From contig NZ_JAFCKF010000003.1 in the NCBI RefSeq assembly GCF_018130545.1, positions 124,001 through 188,000 of the forward strand: a stretch of DNA of 64,000 bases. Reading direction: 5' to 3'. Source of the DNA: Bradyrhizobium tropiciagri (GTDB lineage Bacteria; Pseudomonadota; Alphaproteobacteria; Rhizobiales; Xanthobacteraceae). The translations under genes were made by a program, and so were the position numbers. Within the stretch, counting starts at the first letter, position 1; each line of letters opens with the position of its first letter. The notes beneath the pieces are model-generated. The model saw nothing but the letters and a program-made list of their open reading frames with translations, made no database searches and was not told where the DNA came from. This document shows, one piece after another, positions 15,891 through 25,200 of this stretch.

Positions 15891-16688
15891 TCATTGGCCG
15901 TCGATCTGCCGGCCCATGATGGCGATCGCCTTCTGATAGACCCCTGCCGCGTTCCATGCCTCGATCGCCGCGAAATTGGGTTCCCCGGGCTGATAACCGG
16001 CGCCGGCGCGCCAGCCATTGGCGCGCAGGAAGTTCGCCGTCGAGGCCAGCGCATTGGCGGCGACGTCGAGGTTGCCGACACCATAGGCCAGCACGTTCTT
16101 CGGCATGAACTGGGTCTGACCGATCTCGCCATGCATCGAACCGCGCGTGCTGCCGGAGAGGCTGCCGCGATCGATCAGCTTCAGCGCGGCATAGAGCTGC
16201 TCGGTGAAGAACTCCGGACGACGGCAGTCATAGGCAAGGGTTGCGATCGACGACAGCATGTTCTGGTTGCCGCGCTGGCTGCCGAAGCCGCTCTCCATGC
16301 CCCAGATGGCGATCAGCGGTCCCGGCGGCACGCCGTAGCGCTGCTGGATCGAGGCGAACATCGCGGCCTGCGACTGCTTCAGCGAACGGCCGCGCGCCAC
16401 GATGGTCGCAGAACCGCGCTTGGCCATGAACTGCTCGAGCGAGAGGCCGAAGCTGCGCTGGCCGCGATCCGCGGCGATCGTCGCGCTGGCGTAATGCGAC
16501 TGCATCAGCGCGTCGATCGCGGTGGCGCCGACGCCCTTGGCCCTCGCCTCGCCGGAAAATTGCTCCTTCCAGGCTTCGAACCCGCCGGGCCCGTTGCCGC
16601 ACTGCGCCGCTTTCGCCTCCGTGCCCAGCGTTGCAACCATCACGACGATGGCGAGCGCCGACGCCGCAATCTGCCAGCCCCTGATCAT
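15891..16688 (-). CDS. Lytic murein transglycosylase, MltB-type
   Basis: The 265-residue product opens with a hydrophobic signal (MIRGWQIAASALAIVVMVATLG) and continues as a soluble transglycosylase of the SLT_2/MltB group. The catalytic Glu lies in IWGMESGFG at about residue 125. GEIGQTQFMPKNVLAYGVG and NFLRANGWRAG follow. It would cleave peptidoglycan strands in the periplasm to make 1,6-anhydromuropeptides. The ATG at 16688 has GGAGGAGG upstream; the longer frame crosses a dispersed repeat and is rejected. No peptidoglycan-binding domain is seen after the catalytic domain. Confidence 0.92.
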   Translation of the reverse strand: MIRGWQIAASALAIVVMVATLGTEAKAAQCGNGPGGFEAWKEQFSGEARAKGVGATAIDALMQSHYASATIAADRGQRSFGLSLEQFMAKRGSATIVARGRSLKQSQAAMFASIQQRYGVPPGPLIAIWGMESGFGSQRGNQNMLSSIATLAYDCRRPEFFTEQLYAALKLIDRGSLSGSTRGSMHGEIGQTQFMPKNVLAYGVGNLDVAANALASTANFLRANGWRAGAGYQPGEPNFAAIEAWNAAGVYQKAIAIMGRQIDGQ

Positions 16689-16870
16689 CCGAAACCTCCT
16701 CCGCAAAATGTGCCGCCGCCCCGGCGGGCGCGGCGCTGACGATGGCCTGATGTAGATGACCCGGCGATGAACGATTCGCCTCAGATTCGGCCGCGAACCG
16801 TCACGATATGTCGCCTGCGGCGGATTGGCCATCCCGGCTGGCGGCCCGGATGGCTCCGCATTCACAGCCG

Positions 16871-17010
16871 CCGTCCCGGCGAAAGCCGGGACCCATACTC
16901 CGCGGCGGATATTGTGAGTGGGATTTGTCGTTCCGGCGTCGCTCACCAACAACCATTCGTGGTTATGGGTCCCTGCTCCCGTGCGCAAGTGCGCACTAGG
17001 CAGGGACGAC
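16871..17010. repeat. Dispersed palindromic intergenic repeat (GTCCCGGCGAAAGCCGGGAC type)
   Basis: The element starts with the hairpin GTCCCGGC-GAAA-GCCGGGAC at 16873-16892, continues with ACCCATA, and near its other end carries TATGGGTCCCTGC and GTGCGCAAGTGCGCAC, then GGCAGGGACGAC. The outer GTCCC..ACCCATA and TATGGGTCCC parts are inverted relative to each other. This is a familiar family of intergenic elements in Bradyrhizobium and relatives. It accounts for most of the gene-free stretch between the transglycosylase gene and the small gene at 17096. Confidence 0.75.
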
Positions 17011-17095
17011 ACCGAATGTGTTGCACGGCCAGCAGATCAGGACGACTGCGGCTGGCGGATTGAACTGAGGTCGGCATCGTCGCGACGCATGCCGA

Positions 17096-17323
17096 TCAAG
17101 GCACGTCGCCTCGCCTGATCGGACCAACGCTCTGCGGCCGGTTAAGGAAGAACTCGCGGTTGCCGAGCGCGGCCTCGGCATACTGGTCGATCGCCACGAT
17201 GATCGCCTGCACGTGCTGAAAGCACCAGCCTTCCCGCGTCGCCATGTGCCGGACGTCGGCCAGCGCCTTGATCCAGGGCGCGTGATCATCGCTGTCGTGG
17301 AAATACCGAAGCGGCTCTCTCAT
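17096..17323 (-). CDS. Conserved hypothetical protein, 75 aa
   Basis: ATG 17323 follows GGAGGAAAG at ideal spacing, inside the 3' end of the preceding gene (38-base overlap). The soluble product has a helical core (WIKALADVRHMATREGWCFQHVQAIIVAIDQYAEAALG) and a tail FLNRPQS. No known domain is recognised. It is the third gene of a run of three small genes on this strand. Overlap with its neighbour and the strong ribosome site support translation. Confidence 0.68.
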   Translation of the reverse strand: MREPLRYFHDSDDHAPWIKALADVRHMATREGWCFQHVQAIIVAIDQYAEAALGNREFFLNRPQSVGPIRRGDVP

Positions 17324-17465
17324 CTTTCCTCCGGCAGATCACGTCTTCGAGCTCGGCGCGCTTGCGCGACAGCAACAGCTGTGCGGATGCGCTGTCGCGG
17401 CCGGCCCGCCTGAGCTGAATCACCGATGAATCGAGTGCGCGCAATTCGGCGCGCAGCTGTTGCAT
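17286..17465 (-). CDS. Small helical hypothetical protein, 59 aa
   Basis: This is the second gene of the three-gene run. The product (MQQLRAELRALDSSVIQLRR...) is a highly charged helix likely to form a coiled coil. ATG 17465 is used; an alternative GTG at 17486 would overlap the stop of the gene before it and may be the coupled start. Neither has a strong ribosome site. Its 3' end overlaps the next gene. Function is unknown; a structural or adapter role is only a guess. Confidence 0.5.
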   Translation of the reverse strand: MQQLRAELRALDSSVIQLRRAGRDSASAQLLLSRKRAELEDVICRRKDERAASVFPRQR

Positions 17466-17478
17466 CCTGACCGCGTCG

Positions 17479-17775
17479 TCACGCACGCGCTTCGCCGGCG
17501 ACCAGCTCTCGCTTCGCCGCGCGAAGGAAGATCGGTGCCGCGGCGCGCCGGCGCGGGGCAACGCTTGCATGCACGACGATCGGCTCGCGATCACCCAGTC
17601 TGCCCCGCTCCTCGACCAGACGGCTCATCACCAGGCGCATCTTCAGGAGGTCGCCGGCGACGAAGGCGCAGTCCTCATCCCGGTTGATCTGCTGGCGCAT
17701 GATGGCTTCGGCCTCGAGCATGCTGACGCGCAGCGCCCTGATCTGCCTGCGAATTTCGCTGATGCGGTTGTCCAT
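17479..17775 (-). CDS. Small helical hypothetical protein, 98 aa
   Basis: ATG 17775 lies behind a clean GGAGG site. The product opens with a heptad-rich helix (MDNRISEIRRQIRALRVSMLEAEAIMRQQI) and a second helix (LLKMRLVMSRLVEERGRLG), then a basic tail. It looks like a short coiled-coil protein. It is the first gene of a run with two further small helical genes, which together may encode interacting proteins. No family is recognised. Confidence 0.65.
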   Translation of the reverse strand: MDNRISEIRRQIRALRVSMLEAEAIMRQQINRDEDCAFVAGDLLKMRLVMSRLVEERGRLGDREPIVVHASVAPRRRAAAPIFLRAAKRELVAGEARA

Positions 17776-18079
17776 GGCGACCTCCAATTCACGGTGGAGG
17801 GCAATTAGAACAAAACAAGAACATCAAGTCAAGCGATTAAGTCAGGCGGGTGGAATCACCGGTCGTCGTCATCCGAACGCGAGCGGCCAGTTCCTGCTGC
17901 AGGAACCGGCGTGCTCAGCAAATCAACGCGGCAATGTCGGACATGACGCCGGATCATCGCGAGGATCACCGCGACGGTGAGCGAGCGCGTCGCGACAGAG
18001 CGTCACAGCCGGCGGCCTCATTCGTTTGCACCTGGACAAACAGCCGACACATGGTTGTGGAACAGTCCGCCATTAGAAC

Positions 18080-18099
18080 TTGTCTACTCAAGTAGACAA
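18080..18099. promoter_or_regulatory. 20-bp palindrome, candidate operator of the NUDIX gene
   Basis: TTGTCTACT (18080-18088) and AGTAGACAA (18091-18099) are perfect inverted arms separated by CA. The site is AT-rich relative to its surroundings, 41 bases upstream of the NUDIX start codon and next to an AT-rich AAATTAAAATGG. It is the form of a dimeric repressor site (GntR, MarR or TetR type). No regulator gene is adjacent. The gene-free stretch 17776-18079 before it shows no other feature. Confidence 0.65.
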
Positions 18100-18140
18100 A
18101 TTAAAATGGAGTCGATTCTGTTTCGACATTTGCGCAGTCC

Positions 18141-18518
18141 ATGACCAAGTCTTCCAAATTGGTTGCCGCCAAGCGCGGCAAGGTTCTTCTGGTTCGACGC
18201 CGATCTGACGGGCTGTGGATGTTCCCCGGCGGCCGCAGGCGTGCGCGCGAGACCGGCAAGGATTGTCTGAAGCGCGAGATCAAGGAAGAGCTGCCGAAGC
18301 TCAAGCTCGGCCGGCTCAGCCTCTGGAAGGAAGTGACGGCCAAGAACAAGCGTTCGGGCCGCAGGATGAGCGATGCGATCTTCATCGCCAAGAACGCCAA
18401 GGGACGGCTGGCGATCGGCGACAAGAAGGAGATCGATCGCGCCGCCTGGCAGAAGCCGCGCGGCCTTCGCATGACGGCGACCTCGCGCTACATCCGCGAT
18501 CGGCTGTTTCCGAGATAG
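18141..18518 (+). CDS. NUDIX hydrolase
   Basis: The 125-residue product contains the Nudix box at about residues 30-52: GGRRRARETGKDCLKREIKEE, with the metal-binding REIKEE intact. The Gly after EE is replaced by Pro two residues later (EELPKL). Such enzymes hydrolyse nucleoside diphosphates linked to another group. The basic N-terminus (MTKSSKLVAAKRGKVLLVRRR) and Trp-Met-Phe-Pro-Gly-Gly before the box are typical of small housecleaning Nudix proteins. It stands alone behind a 20-bp palindrome that may control it. The substrate is unknown. Confidence 0.9.
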   Translation: MTKSSKLVAAKRGKVLLVRRRSDGLWMFPGGRRRARETGKDCLKREIKEELPKLKLGRLSLWKEVTAKNKRSGRRMSDAIFIAKNAKGRLAIGDKKEIDRAAWQKPRGLRMTATSRYIRDRLFPR

Positions 18519-18748
18519 TAGCCGCGGCCGCGATAGACGGCACGCTGTCGACCACACTCCCATTGCAGACGCTGCTGTCGCGCTTGTTTTGGTTTCGCCC
18601 AGACCGCTGGTTCCACCAAGGGAACACCGTACTGATCCGGATTTCTGCAGAGACAGGACGGTCGTAATACAAACCCTGCCGGCAATTGCCATTCTTTACA
18701 GAGCATTTTTTCACGGCTGAGTTTTTACGGATCTATTGCGACCGGCAG

Positions 18749-18777
18749 AAAAGGGCCGCCCATGCGACGGCCCTTTT
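18749..18777. terminator. Bidirectional terminator-like hairpin
   Basis: AAAAGGGCCG (18749-18758) pairs with CGGCCCTTTT (18768-18777) around a 9-base loop, giving an A-run before and a T-run after the stem. It could end transcription from either side. The nearest gene on the plus strand is the NUDIX gene, 230 bases upstream. Confidence 0.65.
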
Positions 18778-18865
18778 CGATTCAAGGCCCGTGTTGGTGA
18801 GACGGCATCAATACCGGCGACAACAGCCATTCCCTCATCGAGGATACTCGCCCCATCCAACAATA

Positions 18866-18892
18866 AGGCCGCCAACTGGCGGCCTCATTTTT
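18866..18892 (+). terminator. Rho-independent terminator hairpin
   Basis: AGGCCGCCA (18866-18874) and TGGCGGCCT (18877-18885) form a nine-pair stem with a 2-base gap, followed by CATTTTTG. It lies in the gene-free stretch and so implies an unannotated plus-strand transcript upstream, perhaps starting after 18778. Confidence 0.7.
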
Positions 18893-18895
18893 GAG

Positions 18896-18940
18896 TGGCC
18901 CCAGCACCTTTGGGGGCCTGGGAGGCAGGTGCTGGGGCCA
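18896..18940. repeat. Perfect 14-bp inverted repeat with 17-base loop
   Basis: TGGCCCCAGCACCT (18896-18909) is repeated exactly in inverse at 18927-18940. No T-run follows, so it is not an ordinary terminator. It starts only four bases after the preceding terminator tail. It could be a mobile palindromic element or a processed RNA structure; nothing in the sequence decides. Confidence 0.75.
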
Positions 18941-19382
18941 TCTACCGGCCCGGGTGGCGCAGTCGGGCCAGGTGGGACGTTCATCAAATCAAAAGAGCAA
19001 CGGCAACCATTGCGATCGGGCAAAGTCCCAATACGACGATGCCCGCTCGGAAAATAATTTCGGACATGACATGCGCCCTTCAATGGGGACACGGAGGCTA
19101 TGCCTCCGCGGGAACCACGGAAAGTGCAGTTTGTGCCAACCTTCCCCTCCCCCGTAGTTCTGCGGCTTCATGCCTCAAGGCGGGATCGCGCCGGCAAGGC
19201 ACGCGCCAGGGCGGAGTCGTTCAGATCGTAAAACTCATGCGCGAGCTTGCCGAAGGTCGCCGAACAGCACGACCGTTTGGCACGCCATGCTGATTTCTTG
19301 AGCTTCGCATGACATCGACGCGTGCTAGGAATGACGTGATCGGTCCGTACCGGACCACGTCGTCAGCCAGAATATTGTCGGA

Positions 19383-20696
19383 ATGACCTTCCCCTCCAAC
19401 CGCCACAGGCGGTTATTCAAGATTGTCTCCACGCGCTGGCAGCGCCGCGCCATCTTCCTGCTCGGTGGCATTGCGGTCGGTGCGGCGGCGGTCGCGCTGG
19501 CACAGCTCGCCGATCTCGCACAGATCGCCTTCTCCGCGCTGGTGTCGCATCTCCGTTATGCCGCGCTGCTGTTGACGCCCGCCGGCTTCGCCCTCTCGGT
19601 CTTCCTGACCAACCGCTTCTTTCAGAACGCGCAAGGCAGCGGCATCCCGCAGGCCATCGCCGCCCGCAACCTGACCGACCAGACCGCGCGCGAGAGCCTG
19701 GTTTCGCTGCGCATTGCGGTCGGCAAGATCCTGCTGACGCTGCTCGGCCTGCTCTGCGGCGCCTCGGTCGGACGCGAGGGGCCGACGGTGCAGATCGGCG
19801 CGTCGATCATGTTCGCGCTCGGCCGCTTCTCGCCCCGCCGTCAACCCGGCCTGATCCTCGCCGGCGCGGCCGCGGGTGTCGCGGCAGCCTTCAACACGCC
19901 GCTGGCCGGGATCGTGTTCGGCATCGAGGAAATGAGTCGCGCCTTCGAGACGCGAACCTCCAGCCTGATCATCGGCGCGGTCATCGCCGCCGGCCTGACG
20001 TCGCTCGCGCTGATGGGCAACTACACGTATTTCGGCACCAGCGCGACGGGCTTGCGCAATGGCCTCGACTGGCTGGCGGTGCCGCTCTGCGGCGTGGCTG
20101 GAGGCCTTGCCGGCGGCCTGTTCAGCCGCATCCTGATCGTCATGGCGCGCGGATTCGCCAATCCGGTCGGACGCGCGATCAAGCGCTATCCGGTCGGCTT
20201 TGCCGCGGTCTGCGGATTGGCGGCCGCGATTTGCGGGATCGCCTCGGACGGTGCGATCTACGGCACCGGCTATCAGCAGGTCAAAGCCGCGCTCGAGGCC
20301 GGATCGCAACTGCCCGAGAGCTTCAGCGTCTGGAAATTCCTCGCGACCATCTTTGCCTCGATCAGCGGCATGCCGGGCGGCATCTTCGCGCCCTCGCTCG
20401 CGGTCGGCGCCGGAATAGGCTCCAACATCGCGCCGCTGTTTCACGGCGCGCCGCTGCCGGCCATCATGCTGCTCGGCATGGTGTCCTATTTCGCCGGCGT
20501 GGTTCAGGCCCCGATCACGGCTTTCGTGATCGTCACCGAGATGACCGACAACCACGCGATGGTCGTGCCGCTGATGGCCGCGGCCTTGATCGCCAATGCG
20601 AGTTCGAAGCTGATCTGCAAGGAGGGCGTCTATCACGCCCTCGCCAAGGGATTCATCGAGCGCGCTTCGTCACCGCAGAGGACGACGCCGGTCTGA
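19383..20696 (+). CDS. ClC-family chloride channel/antiporter
   Basis: This 437-residue membrane protein shows the three ClC selectivity motifs: GSGIP near residue 86, GREGPTVQIGA near 129 with the gating Glu, and GIFAPSLAVGAG near 337. The inner proton-pathway Glu is retained (FGIEEMSRAFE), which points to Cl-/H+ exchange rather than a simple channel. No C-terminal CBS domains are present, as in the short bacterial forms. The role would be acid tolerance or volume/charge balance at the inner membrane. It converges with the cyclase gene that ends 21 bases beyond it. Confidence 0.93.
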   Translation: MTFPSNRHRRLFKIVSTRWQRRAIFLLGGIAVGAAAVALAQLADLAQIAFSALVSHLRYAALLLTPAGFALSVFLTNRFFQNAQGSGIPQAIAARNLTDQTARESLVSLRIAVGKILLTLLGLLCGASVGREGPTVQIGASIMFALGRFSPRRQPGLILAGAAAGVAAAFNTPLAGIVFGIEEMSRAFETRTSSLIIGAVIAAGLTSLALMGNYTYFGTSATGLRNGLDWLAVPLCGVAGGLAGGLFSRILIVMARGFANPVGRAIKRYPVGFAAVCGLAAAICGIASDGAIYGTGYQQVKAALEAGSQLPESFSVWKFLATIFASISGMPGGIFAPSLAVGAGIGSNIAPLFHGAPLPAIMLLGMVSYFAGVVQAPITAFVIVTEMTDNHAMVVPLMAAALIANASSKLICKEGVYHALAKGFIERASSPQRTTPV

Positions 20697-20716
20697 CCTA
20701 GCGGACCAATCTGCTT

Positions 20717-21907
20717 TCAGCCGTTGTAGGCAAACAGCTCGATCGGCTCGCTGAAGCCGCGCACCGCATGCTCGCCGACATGTTCGAGCGCGAAATCGTG
20801 CTCGACAAGATCGGCAAAGGCGCGCGACAGCAGCACCTTCTTCTTCAGCTGCTTGGTGAGGGTTTCGAGCCGCGACGCCATGTTCACCGCAGGACCGATC
20901 ACGGTGAAGTCGAGCCGGCTGCGCGATCCGATATTGCCGTACATGACGTCGCCGACATGGACGCCGATGCCGTAATTCATCGGTGCCCTGCCCATCATGC
21001 TGTTCTTTTCGCTCAGCTCCGCCATCGCCACCCGCGCCTCGGACACGGCGTGCAGGAGATTGGCGCAGGCCCGGGGTTCGCTGAGCGGGAAGATCGCGAG
21101 CAGCCCGTCGCCGATGAATTTCAGGATCTCGCCGCCATGCCGCGCAATCGGCTCCGACATCGCGTCGAAATAGTCGTTCAGCAGATCGATCACGTCATCG
21201 CGCGGCCAGCTATCCGAGATGCGGGTGAAATCTCTGAGGTCGCAGATCATGATCGCGGCGCGGACCGTCGTGCCGCTGCCGCGCCGCGTCGCGCCGGCCA
21301 GGATCATCTCGCCGGCATGGGTGCCGACATAGGTCTCGAGCAGCGTCCGCGCCAGGCGGTTCTTCATCCGGATCTCGCTGACCAGCGCCAGCACCGGTAG
21401 CACCTTCTTCAGGCTGGCGATGTGGGCGTCATCGAAACCGCCGGGACGGTCGGTCGCAAAGGTCACGACATGCCGCTTGCCGAGCGTATGCAGCAGCGCC
21501 CACGCCACATAGTCGGTCAGGCCCTGCGCCCGCATCTCGTCATAGAGCGCGTGCTGTCGGCCACCCGCGCGTTCGAGCCGCTCGCGGACTTCGCTGGCAC
21601 CCTCCTGGATCTCGTAGACGGAGCTGCCGATATATTCCGAACGCTCCCTGACCTCGTAGTCGACCCGCGTGATCTCGGCCTCGCGCTTGCCGTCGGTCCA
21701 GATGATCCGGGCGCCGAGCCACTGCGGATGCTGGATCAGCAGATTCATCGTCGCCCGCTTGATCGGGATGCCCGCGTTCTGCAACCGGAGGCACAGCTCG
21801 GCGAAGATGTTGTCGATGAAGCGCTGGTCACGCGTCTCGTTGGTCAGCCAGGCCACGACGTCGCCGTCGGACTGCGGCGTGACGGGCTCGATATTGGGGG
21901 CGTTCAT
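20717..21907 (-). CDS. Class III adenylate/guanylate cyclase
   Basis: The 396-residue protein has an N-terminal uncharacterised region (about 1-215) and a C-terminal class III catalytic domain (about 220-396). Metal-binding Asp residues lie in MICDLRDFTRISDS and GGEILKFIGDGLLAIFP. The transition-state region GIGVHVGDVMYGNIG and DFTVIGPAVNMASRLE follow. No transmembrane segment is seen, so it is cytosolic. ATG 21907 is chosen for its GGAGCC site; in-frame ATGs farther upstream would add about 46 residues. The N-terminal half likely senses a signal. The cAMP versus cGMP product cannot be decided. Confidence 0.9.
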   Translation of the reverse strand: MNAPNIEPVTPQSDGDVVAWLTNETRDQRFIDNIFAELCLRLQNAGIPIKRATMNLLIQHPQWLGARIIWTDGKREAEITRVDYEVRERSEYIGSSVYEIQEGASEVRERLERAGGRQHALYDEMRAQGLTDYVAWALLHTLGKRHVVTFATDRPGGFDDAHIASLKKVLPVLALVSEIRMKNRLARTLLETYVGTHAGEMILAGATRRGSGTTVRAAIMICDLRDFTRISDSWPRDDVIDLLNDYFDAMSEPIARHGGEILKFIGDGLLAIFPLSEPRACANLLHAVSEARVAMAELSEKNSMMGRAPMNYGIGVHVGDVMYGNIGSRSRLDFTVIGPAVNMASRLETLTKQLKKKVLLSRAFADLVEHDFALEHVGEHAVRGFSEPIELFAYNG

Positions 21908-22275
21908 GGCTGGCTCCGAAGCGGCGGTTGGCAGGCGATATGTCGTGGTTCCGCCCGGCAACGTCAACGCTACCAGCGGTAATGTGATCGGGCGGGTCGA
22001 GCGCTGCGTAGCCGGGGTCATTCGGCCCTCCCCGGCGGTTTTCACTCCCGCTTAACACATGATCGCGCCGGCCTAGCTCAACTGGTTAGCGATCGATTAA
22101 TTGCAGCGCGCGGACGTTGCATTGTGAGCACACTGCGCTTGGTTTCACCCGGGGAACGATAAGCTTCATTTGTCAGGTCACAGTGAGTCACATAGCGTAA
22201 CACATATCCGCTGCCGGCGAAGGTTTGCCGGAATGCAACCTGCCGGGCAGCGGCAAGAACAAAGGGCTGAGCGCC

Positions 22276-25200
22276 ATGCGCGAATGCATCGGGGCTGCGA
22301 CGAAACCGCGACACGTTGGTGACAATCCACTCGATCCGCACCGGACTGCCTCGACGGCCCGCACGCGCGCGCACTTCCAGCGCCTGCTGCTGCTGAACGT
22401 ATCGGTCGCCGCACTCTCCGCACTGATGCCGGGCTCGGCCGCGGCGCAGAGCTGGACCGGTGCCACCAGCAATGACTGGACGGTGGGCTCGAACTGGTCC
22501 GGCGGCACGGCCCCGGTCGCCGGTGGGGCCGCTAACATTGTGCCGGGTTCAAACGTCGTTCTCGGCGTGAATCCCGGTGCCACCGGTACGGCTGCCTCGT
22601 TGAATGTTCGCGACTTGGCCGGAGGCGCGACCAATCTCACGATCCAAAACGGCAGCACGTTGACGATGACCGGCACCGCCGCGATCGGCGATGTCGCAGG
22701 TGGCACTGCCACCGTCACCGTGACGGGGGCCGGCACCCGGTGGAACGCCGGCACGATCTCCCTGTTCGCTGGCGCCACGAGCGTGCTCAACATTACGGAC
22801 GGCGCGACCGTCTCCGTCACAAGCAGAATCATCGTGGGCAGTCCGGCTGGCGCCGGCTCAGCCACCCTCAACGTCAGCAACGCGACGGTGGAGAATCACG
22901 GCGCTGGTATCTCGGTCGGCAACGCGCACGGCCGGGTGAATTTTGACAACGCCATTTTCCGCGCGCTCATCAATACCACCGCCGTATCAACCGGAACGGC
23001 CGCCCAGAACAATATTGCTGCGGGTGGACTGACCATCGATAACAACGGGTTTCTCATCCTCCAAGCGAACGGCTTTAGCGGCGTCGGCGGATTGACCAAG
23101 ACCGGCGCCGGGATATTCAGATTCGGTGGCGCCGGCAGCAGCTACACCGGCGAAACGGTGATCCAGCAGGGCACACTCCAACTGTCTGCCCTCGCCGGCT
23201 CCGGCAATGGCGTTGCCAGTTCGAGCCGCGTGGTTGACAACGCAATCTTCGATCTTTCGTTCATGTCTGACCCCAACGCGCACATCCAGAGCCTCGCCGG
23301 CAGCAGCGCGGGCAGCGTCACGCTGGGCACCAAGGACCTGATCATCACCAATGCGAACGATACGTTCGCTGGCACGATCAGCGGCACCGGCGGATTGCAG
23401 CTCACGGGCGGCACGCAGGCGCTATCCGGCGTGCAGACCTATAGCGGCGCGACCACCATCACGGCCGGCACGCTGGCACTGACCGGCGCTGGCGATATTT
23501 CCGCCTCCAGCCAGGTGATCGCGAACGGCACGTTCAGCATCGCCGGCCTCACCAGTGCGGGCACCAGCATCCAGCGGCTGTCCGGCACAGGCAGCGTCGA
23601 TCTCGGCGCCAGGACGCTGACGCTGACCGCGGCGAACGACACCTTCGCCGGCGTGATCGGCGGCAGTGGCGGACTGACGCTCGCCGGCGGCACCGAGGCG
23701 CTGTCCGGCGCCAACACTTATGGCGGGGTAACAACGATCTCCGCAGGCACGCTGGCGCTGACCGGCACCGGGTCGATCAGCAATTCCAGCCATGTGGTGG
23801 CGAATTCGGTGTTCGACATCTCCGGCCTCACCAGTGCCGGCACCAGCATCCAGAGCCTTGCCGGCACCGGCAGCGTCGCGCTCGGCGGCAAGACGCTGAC
23901 CATCACCAATGGCAGCGACAATTTTGCAGGCAAGATCGGCGGCACCGGCGGGCTCGCGGTCTCTGGCGGCACGCAGACGCTGTCCGGCGTCAACACCTAT
24001 AGCGGCGCGACCACGGTCACATCAGGCACGCTGCAAGCCGGCGCGGCCAATGCCTTCAGCGCCGCGTCGGCCGCGACAGTGGGCACAGGCGGCACCTTCG
24101 ACCTCAACGGCTTCAACCAGACCATGGGCGCGCTCAGCAATGCCGGCACCATCAGGTTTGGCGCCACGCCCGGCACGACGCTGACAGTTGCCGGCAATTA
24201 TGCCGGCAATGGCGGCACGCTGCTGTTCAACACGGTGCTCGGCGGCGACGGCTCGGCGACCGATCGCCTCATTGCGGGCAGCACATCGGGCACCTCGACG
24301 GTCCGGATCGCCAATGCCGGCGGCGGCGGCGCGCAGACCGTCAATGGCATCAAGCTGATCGACGTCACCGGCGCCTCCAACGGCACATTCGCGCTGGCCG
24401 GCAACTACTCGCTGCAAGGGCAGCAGGCGATCGTCGCCGGCGCCTATGCCTATACGTTGCAGAAGAACGGCGTTTCGACGCCGACCGACGGCGACTGGTA
24501 TCTGCGCTCCACCCTGGTGCCCTCAAGCGACCCGACCGCGCCGACACCGGCGGGCGTGCCCGCAGGTCCGCTGTATCAGCCCGGCGTGCCGCTGTACGAG
24601 AACTACGCCCAGGTGCTGCTCGGCATGAACGCGCTGCCCTCGATGCAGGAGCGCGTCGGCAACCGCTACTGGGGCGGCAACGGCAACCCGAGCGAGGCGA
24701 TGGCGCGGATGGGCGTGACGCCCGCGGCGACATCAGACAGCTCATGGACGCAATCGGCATTCTGGGGCCGCGTCGAGGGCGGGCAAACCAGCCTGCGGCC
24801 GTCGAACACGACGGGCTCGACCACCAACAGCGACGACTTCAAGGCGCAGGCCGGGCTCGACGGTCTCGCGCTCGAGAACAATTATGGCCGCCTGATCGTC
24901 AGCCTCACGCTCCAATACGGCCTGACCACGGCTTACGTGAACTCGTTCTTCGGCAACGGCCGGATCCGCGCTGAAGGCACCGGCGTCGGCGCCACCGCCA
25001 CCTGGTACGGCGACAACGGCATCTACATCGACGGCCAGATGCAGACCATGTTCTATCGCGGCGACCTCACCTCCGACCTCGTCGGCAGCATGGCCCATGG
25101 CAATGAAGGCCTCGGCTATGCGTTCAGTGTCGAAGGCGGCAAGCGATACACCATCGGCAACGGCTTCACGCTGACCCCGCAGGCGCAGCTCGCCTACTCC

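Larger units (their letters stand above)
18519..19382. other. Gene-free stretch with three stem-loop structures
   Basis: No reading frame in these 864 bases has convincing codon structure or a ribosome site. The stretch does contain two terminator-like hairpins (18749-18777, 18866-18892) and a 14-bp perfect inverted repeat (18896-18940), listed separately. A short non-coding transcript between 18680 and 18780 or 18790 and 18892 is possible, but no promoter is obvious. Confidence 0.5.

Noticed and set aside
19413-20636. Long minus-strand frame opposite the ClC gene
   Set aside because: It is an antisense shadow in GC-rich DNA: low complexity, rich in Asp/Arg/Gly/His, with no domain, while the plus strand has clear ClC motifs.
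22064-22092. GGCCTAGCTCAACTGGTTAGCG resembles a tRNA D-arm (5' half)
   Set aside because: No anticodon or T-arm follows at the right distance, and the acceptor strand has no partner. It may be chance similarity or a very old fragment.
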